Translations under genes and position numbers: made by a program
The notes under the pieces: model-generated
Database searches by the model: none
Told to the model about the DNA's origin: nothing
What the model saw: only the letters and a program-made list of their open reading frames with translations
In this document: in pieces, positions 37,943-45,945 of the stretch
Numbering within the stretch: the stretch's first letter is position 1
Layout: each line of letters opens with the position of its first letter
Assembly (NCBI GenBank): GCA_042095375.1
Contig: JBELBJ010000003.1
Coordinates: forward strand, 1-64,000
Length of the DNA stretch: 64,000 bases
Source of the DNA: GCA-2715645 sp042095375
Lineage (GTDB): Bacteria; Bacteroidota; Bacteroidia; Cytophagales; MED-G16
Direction of reading: 5' to 3'

Positions 37943-38809
37943 GTGAGAAAAAAAATAATTAATTGGTTACAATCTAAATTTCATTTTGTAATTAGAAATG
38001 ACGCAGATTTGAAAGAAATGTTTATTTATAAGCTTTCAAATTTTAGGTTTATTTTAATTTCTTTTATTCTCCTTTTATCTTTTTTTACTATTAGTTTTTA
38101 TTTGTCAACAACAGCTTTAAGATATTGGTTTGACCCTAGGTTTGTCGAACAACTTGCCAACCAACAGGTAATTAATTTATCACAAACTGTTGACTCATTA
38201 ATTAATGAATCAACTAATAAGGATAATTACATTCATAATATCAAATCTATTTTACAAGGTAAAGAAAATATAGATAATACTTTAACTATTCAAAATAATA
38301 AGTTAATAGATACATTATATAGTAGAAATCTCTCAATCGAATCAAATTCTATAGATTCTCTTTTTAGAAGGCAATTCGAAGAATCTAATAATAATTATTT
38401 TAATGAAAACATGGAAAATAATTTTGATGAGATATTAAATGTTAATCTTTTTTCTCCTGTTTCCTCTGGAATAATTTCATCAAAATATGATATTTCTAAA
38501 AAACATTATGGTATTGATATTCTTTGTAATAAGGATGAGCCAATTAAAGCAATTGCAGATGGGACGGTTATTCTTTCTTCATGGACTAAAGATAGCGGAT
38601 ATATCATTTCCATTTACCATTCAAATAACCTTGTTTCAATTTATAAACACAATTCAAAATTATTAAGAAATGTTGGAGACAATGTTTCTACTGGCGATAT
38701 AATATCTATTATTGGTAATACAGGTGAACTCTCTTCTGGACCACATCTTCATTTAGAATTATGGTTTAACGGTAAATCAATTAATCCTTCGCAATTTGTT
38801 TCATTCTAA
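37943..38809 (+). CDS. M23 family metallopeptidase (LytM-like)
   Basis: Peptidoglycan endopeptidase or division/morphogenesis regulator tethered to the inner membrane by a helix at about residues 34-56. A coiled-coil-like linker precedes the LytM domain. The domain has the zinc ligands in HYGIDI (H...D) and the late GPHLHLELW (HxH), so it looks catalytically competent. The start is GTG. The length, 288 aa, is typical for the Bacteroidota M23 gene that precedes bactofilin. The pairing suggests joint action in cell shape. Confidence 0.9.
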   Translation: MRKKIINWLQSKFHFVIRNDADLKEMFIYKLSNFRFILISFILLLSFFTISFYLSTTALRYWFDPRFVEQLANQQVINLSQTVDSLINESTNKDNYIHNIKSILQGKENIDNTLTIQNNKLIDTLYSRNLSIESNSIDSLFRRQFEESNNNYFNENMENNFDEILNVNLFSPVSSGIISSKYDISKKHYGIDILCNKDEPIKAIADGTVILSSWTKDSGYIISIYHSNNLVSIYKHNSKLLRNVGDNVSTGDIISIIGNTGELSSGPHLHLELWFNGKSINPSQFVSF

Positions 38810-38842
38810 CTATTTTTGTAGCTTAATTAAAATAATAATCAA

Positions 38843-39226
38843 GTGGAAAATTCTGAATCAAACAATATATTAGGAAAAGGAAGTTTACTAAAAGGAAATT
38901 TAAATGTTCCAGGAAATATTAGGCTGGAAGGAAAGGTAGTTGGAAATGTTAAATCAAAATCAAAAATAGTTTGTGGTGAGACATCACTTATTGAAGGTAA
39001 TGTTAATGCAATAAACGCTGAGATTGCAGGAAAGATTAATGGTAAAGTAAAAGTTGAAGAATTATTAATATTAAAATCTTCATGTATAATTAATGGTGAT
39101 ATTTCAACAGAAAAATTAATAATTGAATCAGGGTCTAAATTTAATGGCGGATGTGTTATGGGCGAAGGCCTCGAAAAACAAAAATCTTCTAAAAATTCCA
39201 ATTTGTCTTCTAGAAATGGCAAGTAA
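38843..39226 (+). CDS. Bactofilin (polymer-forming cytoskeletal protein)
   Basis: A 127-aa protein made of the right-handed beta-helix repeats typical of bactofilins (GSLLKGNLNVPGNIRLEGKV, then SLIEGNVNA, IINGDIS), with short disordered ends. Bactofilins polymerise without nucleotide at the membrane and often recruit M23 hydrolases, which fits the gene immediately upstream. The start is GTG at 38843. The last 11 bp overlap the AtpZ gene. An antisense open frame of nearly identical extent is a by-product of the repetitive codons. Confidence 0.92.
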   Translation: MENSESNNILGKGSLLKGNLNVPGNIRLEGKVVGNVKSKSKIVCGETSLIEGNVNAINAEIAGKINGKVKVEELLILKSSCIINGDISTEKLIIESGSKFNGGCVMGEGLEKQKSSKNSNLSSRNGK

Positions 39227-39422
39227 TTTTAAATCAAAAAAAAATTATTTAAAATATATGAATTTGGGATTTCAAATGCTTATTCTATTATCTATTTCAG
39301 GTTATATTGGTAATGTTTTTGATTCTTATTTTAAATTTGAATTTCCGTTTTTAGTATTTTTTTTCCCATTTGCTGCATTCATTACTTATTTATATAGGAT
39401 ATATTATATACTTATAAAATGA
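39216..39422 (+). CDS. atpZ: AtpZ/AtpI family protein
   Basis: Small (68 aa) membrane protein with two hydrophobic helices (about 18-33 and 40-64) and the family-like LGFQMLILLSISGYIG and FPFAAFITYLYRIYY. AtpZ/AtpI proteins assist assembly of the c-ring or Mg2+ uptake at ATP synthase operons. ATG 39216 is inside the end of bactofilin. An open frame extends upstream to 39123 but duplicates bactofilin codons. It overlaps the next gene by 4 bp (ATGA). Confidence 0.82.
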   Translation: MASNFKSKKNYLKYMNLGFQMLILLSISGYIGNVFDSYFKFEFPFLVFFFPFAAFITYLYRIYYILIK

Positions 39423-39784
39423 ATAAAAAATCTTTAATTGAGAGTTTTTTTTTAAATGCTTTTTTATTCTTTATTACTTTAATTATTATTTATTTCAATT
39501 TTTATTTTATTCATCCTTATATTTTACTAATATATTTCTTTCACTTAATGTATTTTATGATTTTTTTTCTTTTAAATAATAAAATTAAAAACAAATTGAA
39601 AAGTATAAGGAACCTTCTGTTTTCAATAATATTAAGGTTTACTTTTTCTTTGTTTTTTCTTATTTCTATTGGCATTTTTGGTATTGAAAGTTATAATTTA
39701 TTTATAATGAATTTTTTTGCTTTTTATTTATTATATATAATATTTGAAATAAGAATTCTATTAATTAATTTGCAGCCTACTTAA
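39419..39784 (+). CDS. DUF6168-type small membrane protein in atp operon
   Basis: A 121-aa protein with four hydrophobic segments, very Phe/Ile/Leu-rich. Its position between atpZ and atpB matches the DUF6168 proteins that occupy this slot in Flavobacteriia, comparable in place to AtpI. I base the name on position and topology more than on motifs. Coupled to atpZ by a 4-bp overlap and 6 bp from atpB. Confidence 0.6.
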   Translation: MNKKSLIESFFLNAFLFFITLIIIYFNFYFIHPYILLIYFFHLMYFMIFFLLNNKIKNKLKSIRNLLFSIILRFTFSLFFLISIGIFGIESYNLFIMNFFAFYLLYIIFEIRILLINLQPT

Positions 39785-39790
39785 TAATTT

Positions 39791-40789
39791 ATGTTGTCTA
39801 AAACCCTAACCTTCTTTTCTACTCTTTTTTTTATATCTTTTTTTGCCTTTGCTGATGCAAAAAAAAACTCAGAAGATGATAAAATAGATATTGGAGGTAT
39901 GATAATGCATCATATTTTAGATGATTATGGATATGAAATAATGGAAGGGGTAGTTATTCCATTGCCTGTCATATTATATTCAAAAAAGACAGGATTAGAC
40001 ATTTTTTCTTCATCTAAACTTTTTGATAAAGATCATGTTGCTCTTAATGAAGGTTATAAAGGTTATTATTATGATCATGGCCATATTAAATCGATTGATA
40101 ATTCAAAATCTTTTTATGATTTTTCAATCACAAAAAATGTAGCATTTTTAATTTTAAATGCATCTTTAATTTTACTTATATTTTTGAATGTTGCTAGAGG
40201 ATACAAATCTAAAATTTCTGCTCCTTCAGGCCTTCAATCTTTATTTGAGCCTATTATTCTTTTTGTAAGAGATAATATAGTTAAGCCTAACATAGGGAAA
40301 TATTATGAAAAATATTTACCATATATGCTAACACTATTCTTTTTTATTTTTTTTGGTAATATTTTAGGTTTGCTACCTGCTGCCGCAAATCTTACTGGAA
40401 ATATTGCAGTTACTATGATTTTAGCAATTTTAACTTTTTTAATAACTAATTTTTCTGGTAATAAGAATTATTGGAAGCATATTTTCTGGACACCAAATGT
40501 TCCAAATGTTATGAGAATAATTATTTTACCAATAGAAATTATAGGAGTATTTACTAAGCCATTTTCCTTAATGATTAGATTATTTGTAGCTATCACAGCA
40601 GGTCATATTGTTCTATTAAGTTTCATTGGCATGACATTTATTTTTCAAAGTTATTTTGTTGGAATTTTAAGCTCTTTATTTGCTGTAGCATTAAATATTA
40701 TTGAATTGCTTGTTGCTGCAATTCAAGCTTATGTTTTCACAATGTTTTCTTCAGTTTATATAGGATTAGCTATTGAAGAGGAACACTAA
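39791..40789 (+). CDS. atpB: ATP synthase F0 subunit a
   Basis: Proton-channel subunit of F0 with an N-terminal signal-like segment (FFSTLFFISFFAFADA) and a ~100-residue extracytoplasmic extension, both characteristic of Bacteroidota AtpB. Five or so membrane helices follow, including the essential arginine in LMIRLFVAITAGHIV and the conserved IQAYVFTMFSSVYIGLA. The length is 332 aa, long for bacteria but normal for this phylum. Confidence 0.95.
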   Translation: MLSKTLTFFSTLFFISFFAFADAKKNSEDDKIDIGGMIMHHILDDYGYEIMEGVVIPLPVILYSKKTGLDIFSSSKLFDKDHVALNEGYKGYYYDHGHIKSIDNSKSFYDFSITKNVAFLILNASLILLIFLNVARGYKSKISAPSGLQSLFEPIILFVRDNIVKPNIGKYYEKYLPYMLTLFFFIFFGNILGLLPAAANLTGNIAVTMILAILTFLITNFSGNKNYWKHIFWTPNVPNVMRIIILPIEIIGVFTKPFSLMIRLFVAITAGHIVLLSFIGMTFIFQSYFVGILSSLFAVALNIIELLVAAIQAYVFTMFSSVYIGLAIEEEH

Positions 40790-40822
40790 AATTTTTTATG
40801 TTAAACTTTAAAATTGATAATT

Positions 40823-41086
40823 ATGATTGGTTTATTAATACTTGATATGAGTACAGCTCTTTTAGGTGCCGCTGTTGGTGCTGGACTAGCTGCTGTTGGA
40901 GCAGGTATAGGAATTGGTATAATTGGCGGTAATGCTATGACTGCAATTGCTAGACAACCTGACGCTTATGACAAAATATTTCCAACTATGTTAATTATTG
41001 CTGCTCTTGTTGAGGTTATTGCTCTTGTTGGATCATTAGTTGCAATGTTAATTGTATTTGGGGCTATTCCTGAAACATATTTATAA
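40823..41086 (+). CDS. atpE: ATP synthase F0 subunit c
   Basis: Two-helix c-ring subunit. The glycine-rich helix 1 (GAGIGIGIIGG) leads to the RQPDAYDK loop, and helix 2 carries the ion-binding glutamate in AALVEVIALVG. The residues that make Na+-type rings (Gln in helix 1, Ser/Thr right after the Glu) are replaced by Ile, Val and Ile, so the ring looks H+-specific. That is inference from motif only. I begin at ATG 40823 (87 aa); an upstream TTG would add three residues. Confidence 0.95.
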   Translation: MIGLLILDMSTALLGAAVGAGLAAVGAGIGIGIIGGNAMTAIARQPDAYDKIFPTMLIIAALVEVIALVGSLVAMLIVFGAIPETYL

Positions 41087-41100
41087 TAAGTTAAATTGAT

Positions 41101-41601
41101 ATGGATTTATTAACTCCTGGTGTAGGACTTATTTTCTGGCAGTTATTAATATTTGGATTGCTTTTTTTGTTTTTATCCAAATATGCTTGGGGACCTATTA
41201 CAAAATCATTAAAGGAAAGAGAAAAATTTATTAGTGATTCTATAAAATCTGCTGAAATAGCTGAAAAAGAGTTAGAAAAATTAAATGAAAAAAACAAAGA
41301 GCTCGTGAAAGAAGCTAGGAAAGAAAGAGAAAAAATTCTATTAGAGGCTAAGTCTATTTCTAATTCTATAAAGAATTTAGCGAAAGAGGATGCTTCTAAA
41401 ATCACTGATAAAATGATTGATGATGCAAAAAAAATGATTGAATCTGAAAAGATGTCAGCAATTAAAGAAGTTAAAGTTTTAGTTGCATCATTATCTTTAG
41501 AGATTGCTGAAAAAGTTATAGAGAAGAATCTAAAAAATGAATCTTCACAAAAAAAACTTGTTAGTGATTTAATTGATAAGATGAAAATTGAGAAAAATTA
41601 A
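41101..41601 (+). CDS. atpF: ATP synthase F0 subunit b
   Basis: Peripheral-stalk subunit. One N-terminal membrane helix (LIFWQLLIFGLLFLFL, residues ~10-26) is followed by a long charged coiled coil. The length, 166 aa, is typical. TAA at its end overlaps the atpH ATG by one base. Confidence 0.95.
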   Translation: MDLLTPGVGLIFWQLLIFGLLFLFLSKYAWGPITKSLKEREKFISDSIKSAEIAEKELEKLNEKNKELVKEARKEREKILLEAKSISNSIKNLAKEDASKITDKMIDDAKKMIESEKMSAIKEVKVLVASLSLEIAEKVIEKNLKNESSQKKLVSDLIDKMKIEKN

Positions 41602-42140
41602 TGTTTGATCATAGAGCTTCTATAAGATATGCTAAACCTTTAATTGATTTATCAATTTCAAAGGGTATTGTTGAAGATGTTTGCAAAGATGTTAATCTGT
41701 TTTTAGATACTTGCAAAAACAATTATGATTTTTCGTTAATGCTTAAAAACCCTATTATTCCTTTAAATAAGAAAGTAGATATTCTTAGGAATATATTTTC
41801 ACAAATCTTTCATGACTTAACCTTAAATACATTTGTAAAAATTATTTATAATAACCGAGATCATATACTTGAAAATATATGTAAAAAATTTCTTGAGTTA
41901 TATAATAAACACAAGAACATTCAAGATGTTACTCTTACTTCTGCTATTAGATTAGATAAGTCATCTTTAGAAACAATTAAATCTAAATTAACTAAATTAA
42001 CTTCTAGAACTATATCAATTAATCAAAAAATAAATTCAAATATATTAGGGGGTTTTATTTTAAAACTTGATGATAAAATGTACGATGCAAGCTATAGAAC
42101 TAAATTAAAAAATATTAAAAAAACGTTGTTAAACAATTAA
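41601..42140 (+). CDS. atpH: ATP synthase F1 subunit delta
   Basis: OSCP/delta subunit linking the peripheral stalk to the F1 head. The helical N-terminal part (SIRYAKPLIDLSISKG) and the C-terminal ILGGFILKLDDKMYDAS are family signatures. 179 aa is normal. Confidence 0.94.
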   Translation: MFDHRASIRYAKPLIDLSISKGIVEDVCKDVNLFLDTCKNNYDFSLMLKNPIIPLNKKVDILRNIFSQIFHDLTLNTFVKIIYNNRDHILENICKKFLELYNKHKNIQDVTLTSAIRLDKSSLETIKSKLTKLTSRTISINQKINSNILGGFILKLDDKMYDASYRTKLKNIKKTLLNN

Positions 42141-42151
42141 ATTAAATTAAA

Positions 42152-43732
42152 ATGTCAGAAATCAGACCAGATGAAATATCCTCCATAATTAGAGATCAAT
42201 TATCTAACTCTAAATCATCAACTCAGTTAGAAGAGACGGGAACTATTTTGCAAATAGGTGATGGTGTAGCAAGAATTTATGGATTAACTAATGCTCAGGC
42301 AGGAGAAATAATAGAGTTTGAAAATGGTACCAAAGGACTTGTTTTAAACTTAGAAGAAGATAATGTTGGCTCTGTACTTATGGGTGATTATAGTGACCTA
42401 AAAGAAGGGGATTCCGTTAAAAGAACAAAAAAAATAGCATCTATTAAAGTAGGTGATGGAATGTGTGGTAGAGTAGTTGATACTTTAGGTAATCCAATAG
42501 ATGGAAAAGGCACAATCAAAGGTAAACTTTATGATATGCCTTTAGAGAGAAAAGCACCTGGAGTAATATATAGAGAACCTGTAGCAGAACCTCTTCAAAC
42601 AGGTATAAAAGCAATTGATTCAATGATACCAATAGGTAGAGGCCAGAGAGAGTTAATTATTGGTGATAGACAAACTGGTAAAACTGCTGTTGCAATTGAT
42701 ACAATTCTAAATCAAAAGGAATTTTATGATAAAGGAAATCCAGTTTATTGTATATATGTTGCTGTAGGTCAAAAAGCCTCAACAGTTGCACAGGTAGCAA
42801 CAATTTTAGAAAAAAATGGAGCATTACCATATACAGTTGTTGTTTCTGCTCCTTCATCTATTCCTGCTCCAATGCAATTTTTTTCCCCTTTTACTGGAGC
42901 TTCTATTGGAGAATATTTTAGGGATACTGGAAGAGCTGCTCTTGTTATATATGATGATTTGTCTAAACAAGCAGTTTCTTATAGAGAGGTTTCTTTACTT
43001 TTAAGAAGACCACCAGGTAGAGAAGCATATCCAGGAGATGTATTTTATTTACATTCAAGATTATTAGAAAGAGCTGCAAAAATTATTAATAACGATAAGT
43101 TAGCTTCTGAAATGAATGATCTTCCTGATTCATTAAAAAAGGATGTAAAAGGAGGAGGGTCATTAACTGCTTTGCCAATTATTGAAACCCAAGAAGGAGA
43201 TGTTTCCGCTTATATTCCAACAAATGTTATTTCGATTACAGATGGTCAGATATTTCTAGAGTCTAATCTATTTAATTCCGGTATTAGGCCAGCTATAAAT
43301 GTTGGAATTTCTGTTTCCAGAGTTGGTGGTAATGCGCAAATTAAATCTATGAAAAAAATATGTGGTTCTCTTAAGCTAGATCAAGCTGCTTTTAGAGAAT
43401 TAGAAGCTTTTTCTAAATTTGGATCTGATTTAGATGCTGCTACTCAACTTGTTATAGACAGGGGAAGAACTAATCAAGAAATACTTAAACAAAATCAATA
43501 TTCTCCACTTAGAGTTGATGAACAAATAGCTGTTATTTATTGTTCATCTAATGGTTTTTTTGATGGGGTTGATTTAAAAAATATATCTAAGCTCGAAAAA
43601 GAATATTTAGATACTGTTAATTCTAAACATAAAAATTTGTTAGATGAACTTGCGGAAGGGAAGGTAAATGAAAAAAGTTTAGAAAAACTTGGAGAAGTTG
43701 CAAAAAAAATATCTTCAAACTATAAGAGCTAA
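42152..43732 (+). CDS. atpA: ATP synthase F1 subunit alpha
   Basis: Non-catalytic nucleotide-binding subunit of F1. The P-loop GDRQTGKT is near residue 171, the conserved PIGRGQREL immediately upstream, and the DDLSKQAVSYREVSLLLRRPPGREAYPGD block follows. 526 aa is standard. Eleven bases after atpH. Confidence 0.98.
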   Translation: MSEIRPDEISSIIRDQLSNSKSSTQLEETGTILQIGDGVARIYGLTNAQAGEIIEFENGTKGLVLNLEEDNVGSVLMGDYSDLKEGDSVKRTKKIASIKVGDGMCGRVVDTLGNPIDGKGTIKGKLYDMPLERKAPGVIYREPVAEPLQTGIKAIDSMIPIGRGQRELIIGDRQTGKTAVAIDTILNQKEFYDKGNPVYCIYVAVGQKASTVAQVATILEKNGALPYTVVVSAPSSIPAPMQFFSPFTGASIGEYFRDTGRAALVIYDDLSKQAVSYREVSLLLRRPPGREAYPGDVFYLHSRLLERAAKIINNDKLASEMNDLPDSLKKDVKGGGSLTALPIIETQEGDVSAYIPTNVISITDGQIFLESNLFNSGIRPAINVGISVSRVGGNAQIKSMKKICGSLKLDQAAFRELEAFSKFGSDLDAATQLVIDRGRTNQEILKQNQYSPLRVDEQIAVIYCSSNGFFDGVDLKNISKLEKEYLDTVNSKHKNLLDELAEGKVNEKSLEKLGEVAKKISSNYKS

Positions 43733-43741
43733 TTATAATAT

Positions 43742-44614
43742 ATGGCGAGTTTAAAAGAAGTTAAAAGTAGAATACTATCTGTTAATTCCACACAGCAGAT
43801 AACAAAAGCCATGAAGATGGTAGCAGCTGCTAAGTTAAGACGTGCACAAGATAGAGTTATTCAATTAAGACCTTATTCAGATAAACTTCGAACTATATTA
43901 AATAATTTAAGTTCAAGCTCTGGAAGCGATTCAAAATTTTTAGAAGAAAGAAAAATCAATAAAGCTTTATTAATTGTGGTTGGTTCAGATAAAGGTCTTT
44001 GCGGAAGCTTCAATAGTTCTGTAATTAAATTTACCAATCAGTTAATTGATAATAATTATAAAAAACTTTATGAAAATAAAAAACTAACAATTTTACCTAT
44101 TGGTAATAAAATGTTTGACCATTACAGAAAAAGAAACTTTGTAATTTTAGATAAGTTTTGGTCAATATTAAAAAAATCTAGTTATGATGATGTTGTCGAT
44201 ATTTCAAATTTTTTAATGAATGAATTTATTTTAGAAAATTATGATAAAATTGATATTATTTTTAACGAATTTAAAAATGTTGCAGTTCAAAACACTATGG
44301 TATCTAACTTTTTGCCAGTTAATAAAGAAAATGATGATGATAATAACGACACTAATTATATATTTGAACCAAACCAAAAAGATATTTTAAATAAGTTAAT
44401 TCCTAAAGCTCTAAGTGCAAATTTGTTTAAAACAATACTTGAATCTAATGCTTCTGAGCAAGGTGCTAGGATGACAGCCATGAGTCAAGCTACCGATAAT
44501 GCTACCGAATTATTAAAGGAATTAAAACTATCATATAATAGGTCTCGTCAAGCTGCTATTACTAAAGAAATTCTAGAAATTGTAGGTGGAGCTGAAGCTT
44601 TAAACGCTAATTAA
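43742..44614 (+). CDS. atpG: ATP synthase F1 subunit gamma
   Basis: Rotor shaft subunit. N-terminal KSRILSVNSTQQITKAMKMV and C-terminal ASEQGARMTAMSQATDNA plus NRSRQAAITKEILEIVGGA are diagnostic. 290 aa is typical. It ends the operon; atpD and atpC are not in this window, as usual in Bacteroidota where they form a separate locus. Only one base separates it from the convergent GNAT gene. Confidence 0.97.
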   Translation: MASLKEVKSRILSVNSTQQITKAMKMVAAAKLRRAQDRVIQLRPYSDKLRTILNNLSSSSGSDSKFLEERKINKALLIVVGSDKGLCGSFNSSVIKFTNQLIDNNYKKLYENKKLTILPIGNKMFDHYRKRNFVILDKFWSILKKSSYDDVVDISNFLMNEFILENYDKIDIIFNEFKNVAVQNTMVSNFLPVNKENDDDNNDTNYIFEPNQKDILNKLIPKALSANLFKTILESNASEQGARMTAMSQATDNATELLKELKLSYNRSRQAAITKEILEIVGGAEALNAN

Positions 44615-44615
44615 T

Positions 44616-45624
44616 CTATCTAATTTTTACTCTTTTAATCGGAATTGATTTATCAAAGTGATGTCTGTATGTATGATGAATTTTTGCAATTTTTACTCCA
44701 ACTTGTTCAGCTACTTTTATCATATTTGTATTAAAATCTGGAATCCAATTAAGCTCTAAAATATGATAAGAAAGTTTTTCTTGAATAGTTTTTCTTGTCG
44801 CCATAATTAGAGCACCATCCAATCCTTTACCTTGATGAGCTGGTACTATTCCAAAAACAAGTCCAACCATTTTTTTACAAGACCTTAAAATTTTTAGATG
44901 ATAAAAAATTTTTATTTTTGCTATGAGGTTTAATTTTCCATTTACATGTTTAAAGATTTGATTCATTTCAGGAATACATAGAAAAAACCCTACTGGCTCT
45001 TCTTTTTCATATGCAAACCACGCTATTTTCTCATCTATTATTGGTTTTAGTTGATTCATAATTGATTTTGCTTGAAGAGATGACATTTTTGATACACCTG
45101 GATATTTTGCCCATGCTTCGTTATAAATTTTTCTAAAATCATTAGTATACTTTTCTAATTGACTAAGTTTTAAATGTTTGAAATTATAGTTTGGATTTTT
45201 CATTGCCACTTTGGCTTTATAATATAATCTTTCTGAAAGGGGTGAGGTTATTTTTTTTGTGAAAGTAAATTGTTTGAACAAAACTTTAAATCCATAAGTT
45301 TCAAATAATTTTTTGTAGTATCTTTTCCCGAAGTTTTGTTGATAATTTGGGTTAATATCGAATCCTTCCACAAGACATCCCCACCACTTATCTCTTTCTC
45401 CAAAATTAATTGGACCATCCATTCCTTCAATTTTATTTGATTTNNNNNNNNNNNNNNNNNNNNNNNNNNNNNNNNNNNNNNNNNNNNNNNNNNNNNNNNN
45501 NNNNNNNNNNNNNNNNNNNNNNNNNNNNNNNNNNNNNNNNNNNCTTATCATCTTTATAAATATATAAACCTACATCTATAAATTCTTTTTCCAATTTCTT
45601 ATTATTGACTTCAATTACTTTCAT
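44616..45624 (-). CDS. GNAT-like N-acetyltransferase family protein, interrupted by assembly gap
   Basis: The N-terminal 27 residues (MKVIEVNNKKLEKEFIDVGL...) and about 274 C-terminal residues flank the 100-N gap and appear to belong to one gene. The C-terminal part has the family's MDGPINFGERDKWWGCLV and an acetyltransferase-like block (VFGIVPAHQGKGLDGALIM, related to the acetyl-CoA loop). The two sides are in different frames only because the gap length is a placeholder. By comparison with ~370-aa relatives, some 70-100 residues may be missing. The function is unknown. Confidence 0.7.
45444..45543. other. Assembly gap (100 N)
   Basis: Exactly 100 N inside the GNAT-like gene, a placeholder of unknown real length. 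Confidence 0.99.
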
Positions 45625-45674
45625 AAAAAATTATAAAGTTTTTCAATATTAACCGCTTAAATAGTTTTCTTTTT

Positions 45675-45682
45675 TAAATTTG
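45675..45682 (+). promoter_or_regulatory. Candidate -7 element (TAAATTTG) for the oad operon
   Basis: TAAATTTG matches TAnnTTTG, 48 bp before the oadG ATG; TTA at 45649-45651 lies 23 bp upstream as a weak -33 candidate. Confidence 0.35.
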
Positions 45683-45730
45683 TAAATCAAAAAACAACAT
45701 TAATTAAATTCTACTCAAAATTAAAATTTT

Positions 45731-45943
45731 ATGATTTATTCTATTTCTTTATCAGGATTATTTGTGGTATTTACAGTATTATTTTTTGTATTTTTTGTTG
45801 GAAAACAGCTCATTTTAATCACAAATAAATTTTCAGTCAATGTAAAAAATGAAAAAAAAATTAATGAAATTATTGATTCAAAAATAAGTGATCTTTCAGA
45901 AGGTAAAGGAAAAATAATTAAAATAACTAAAATTGATTCTTAG
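45731..45943 (+). CDS. oadG: Oxaloacetate decarboxylase gamma subunit (OadG-like)
   Basis: A 70-aa protein with one N-terminal membrane helix (about residues 6-29) and a short polar tail. The sequence alone is not distinctive. Its position 2 bp before oadA, with oadB following, identifies it as the gamma subunit that anchors the alpha subunit to the membrane-bound beta subunit. Confidence 0.75.
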   Translation: MIYSISLSGLFVVFTVLFFVFFVGKQLILITNKFSVNVKNEKKINEIIDSKISDLSEGKGKIIKITKIDS

Positions 45944-45945
45944 CT

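Noticed and set aside
39123..39215. Longer start for the atpZ-like gene
   Set aside because: The added residues are out-of-frame bactofilin sequence; ATG 39216 gives the normal small membrane protein.
38839..39222. Antisense 127-aa open frame opposite bactofilin
   Set aside because: It mirrors the repetitive bactofilin codons exactly, has low-complexity Pro/Phe/Ser content, and bactofilin itself is clearly recognisable.
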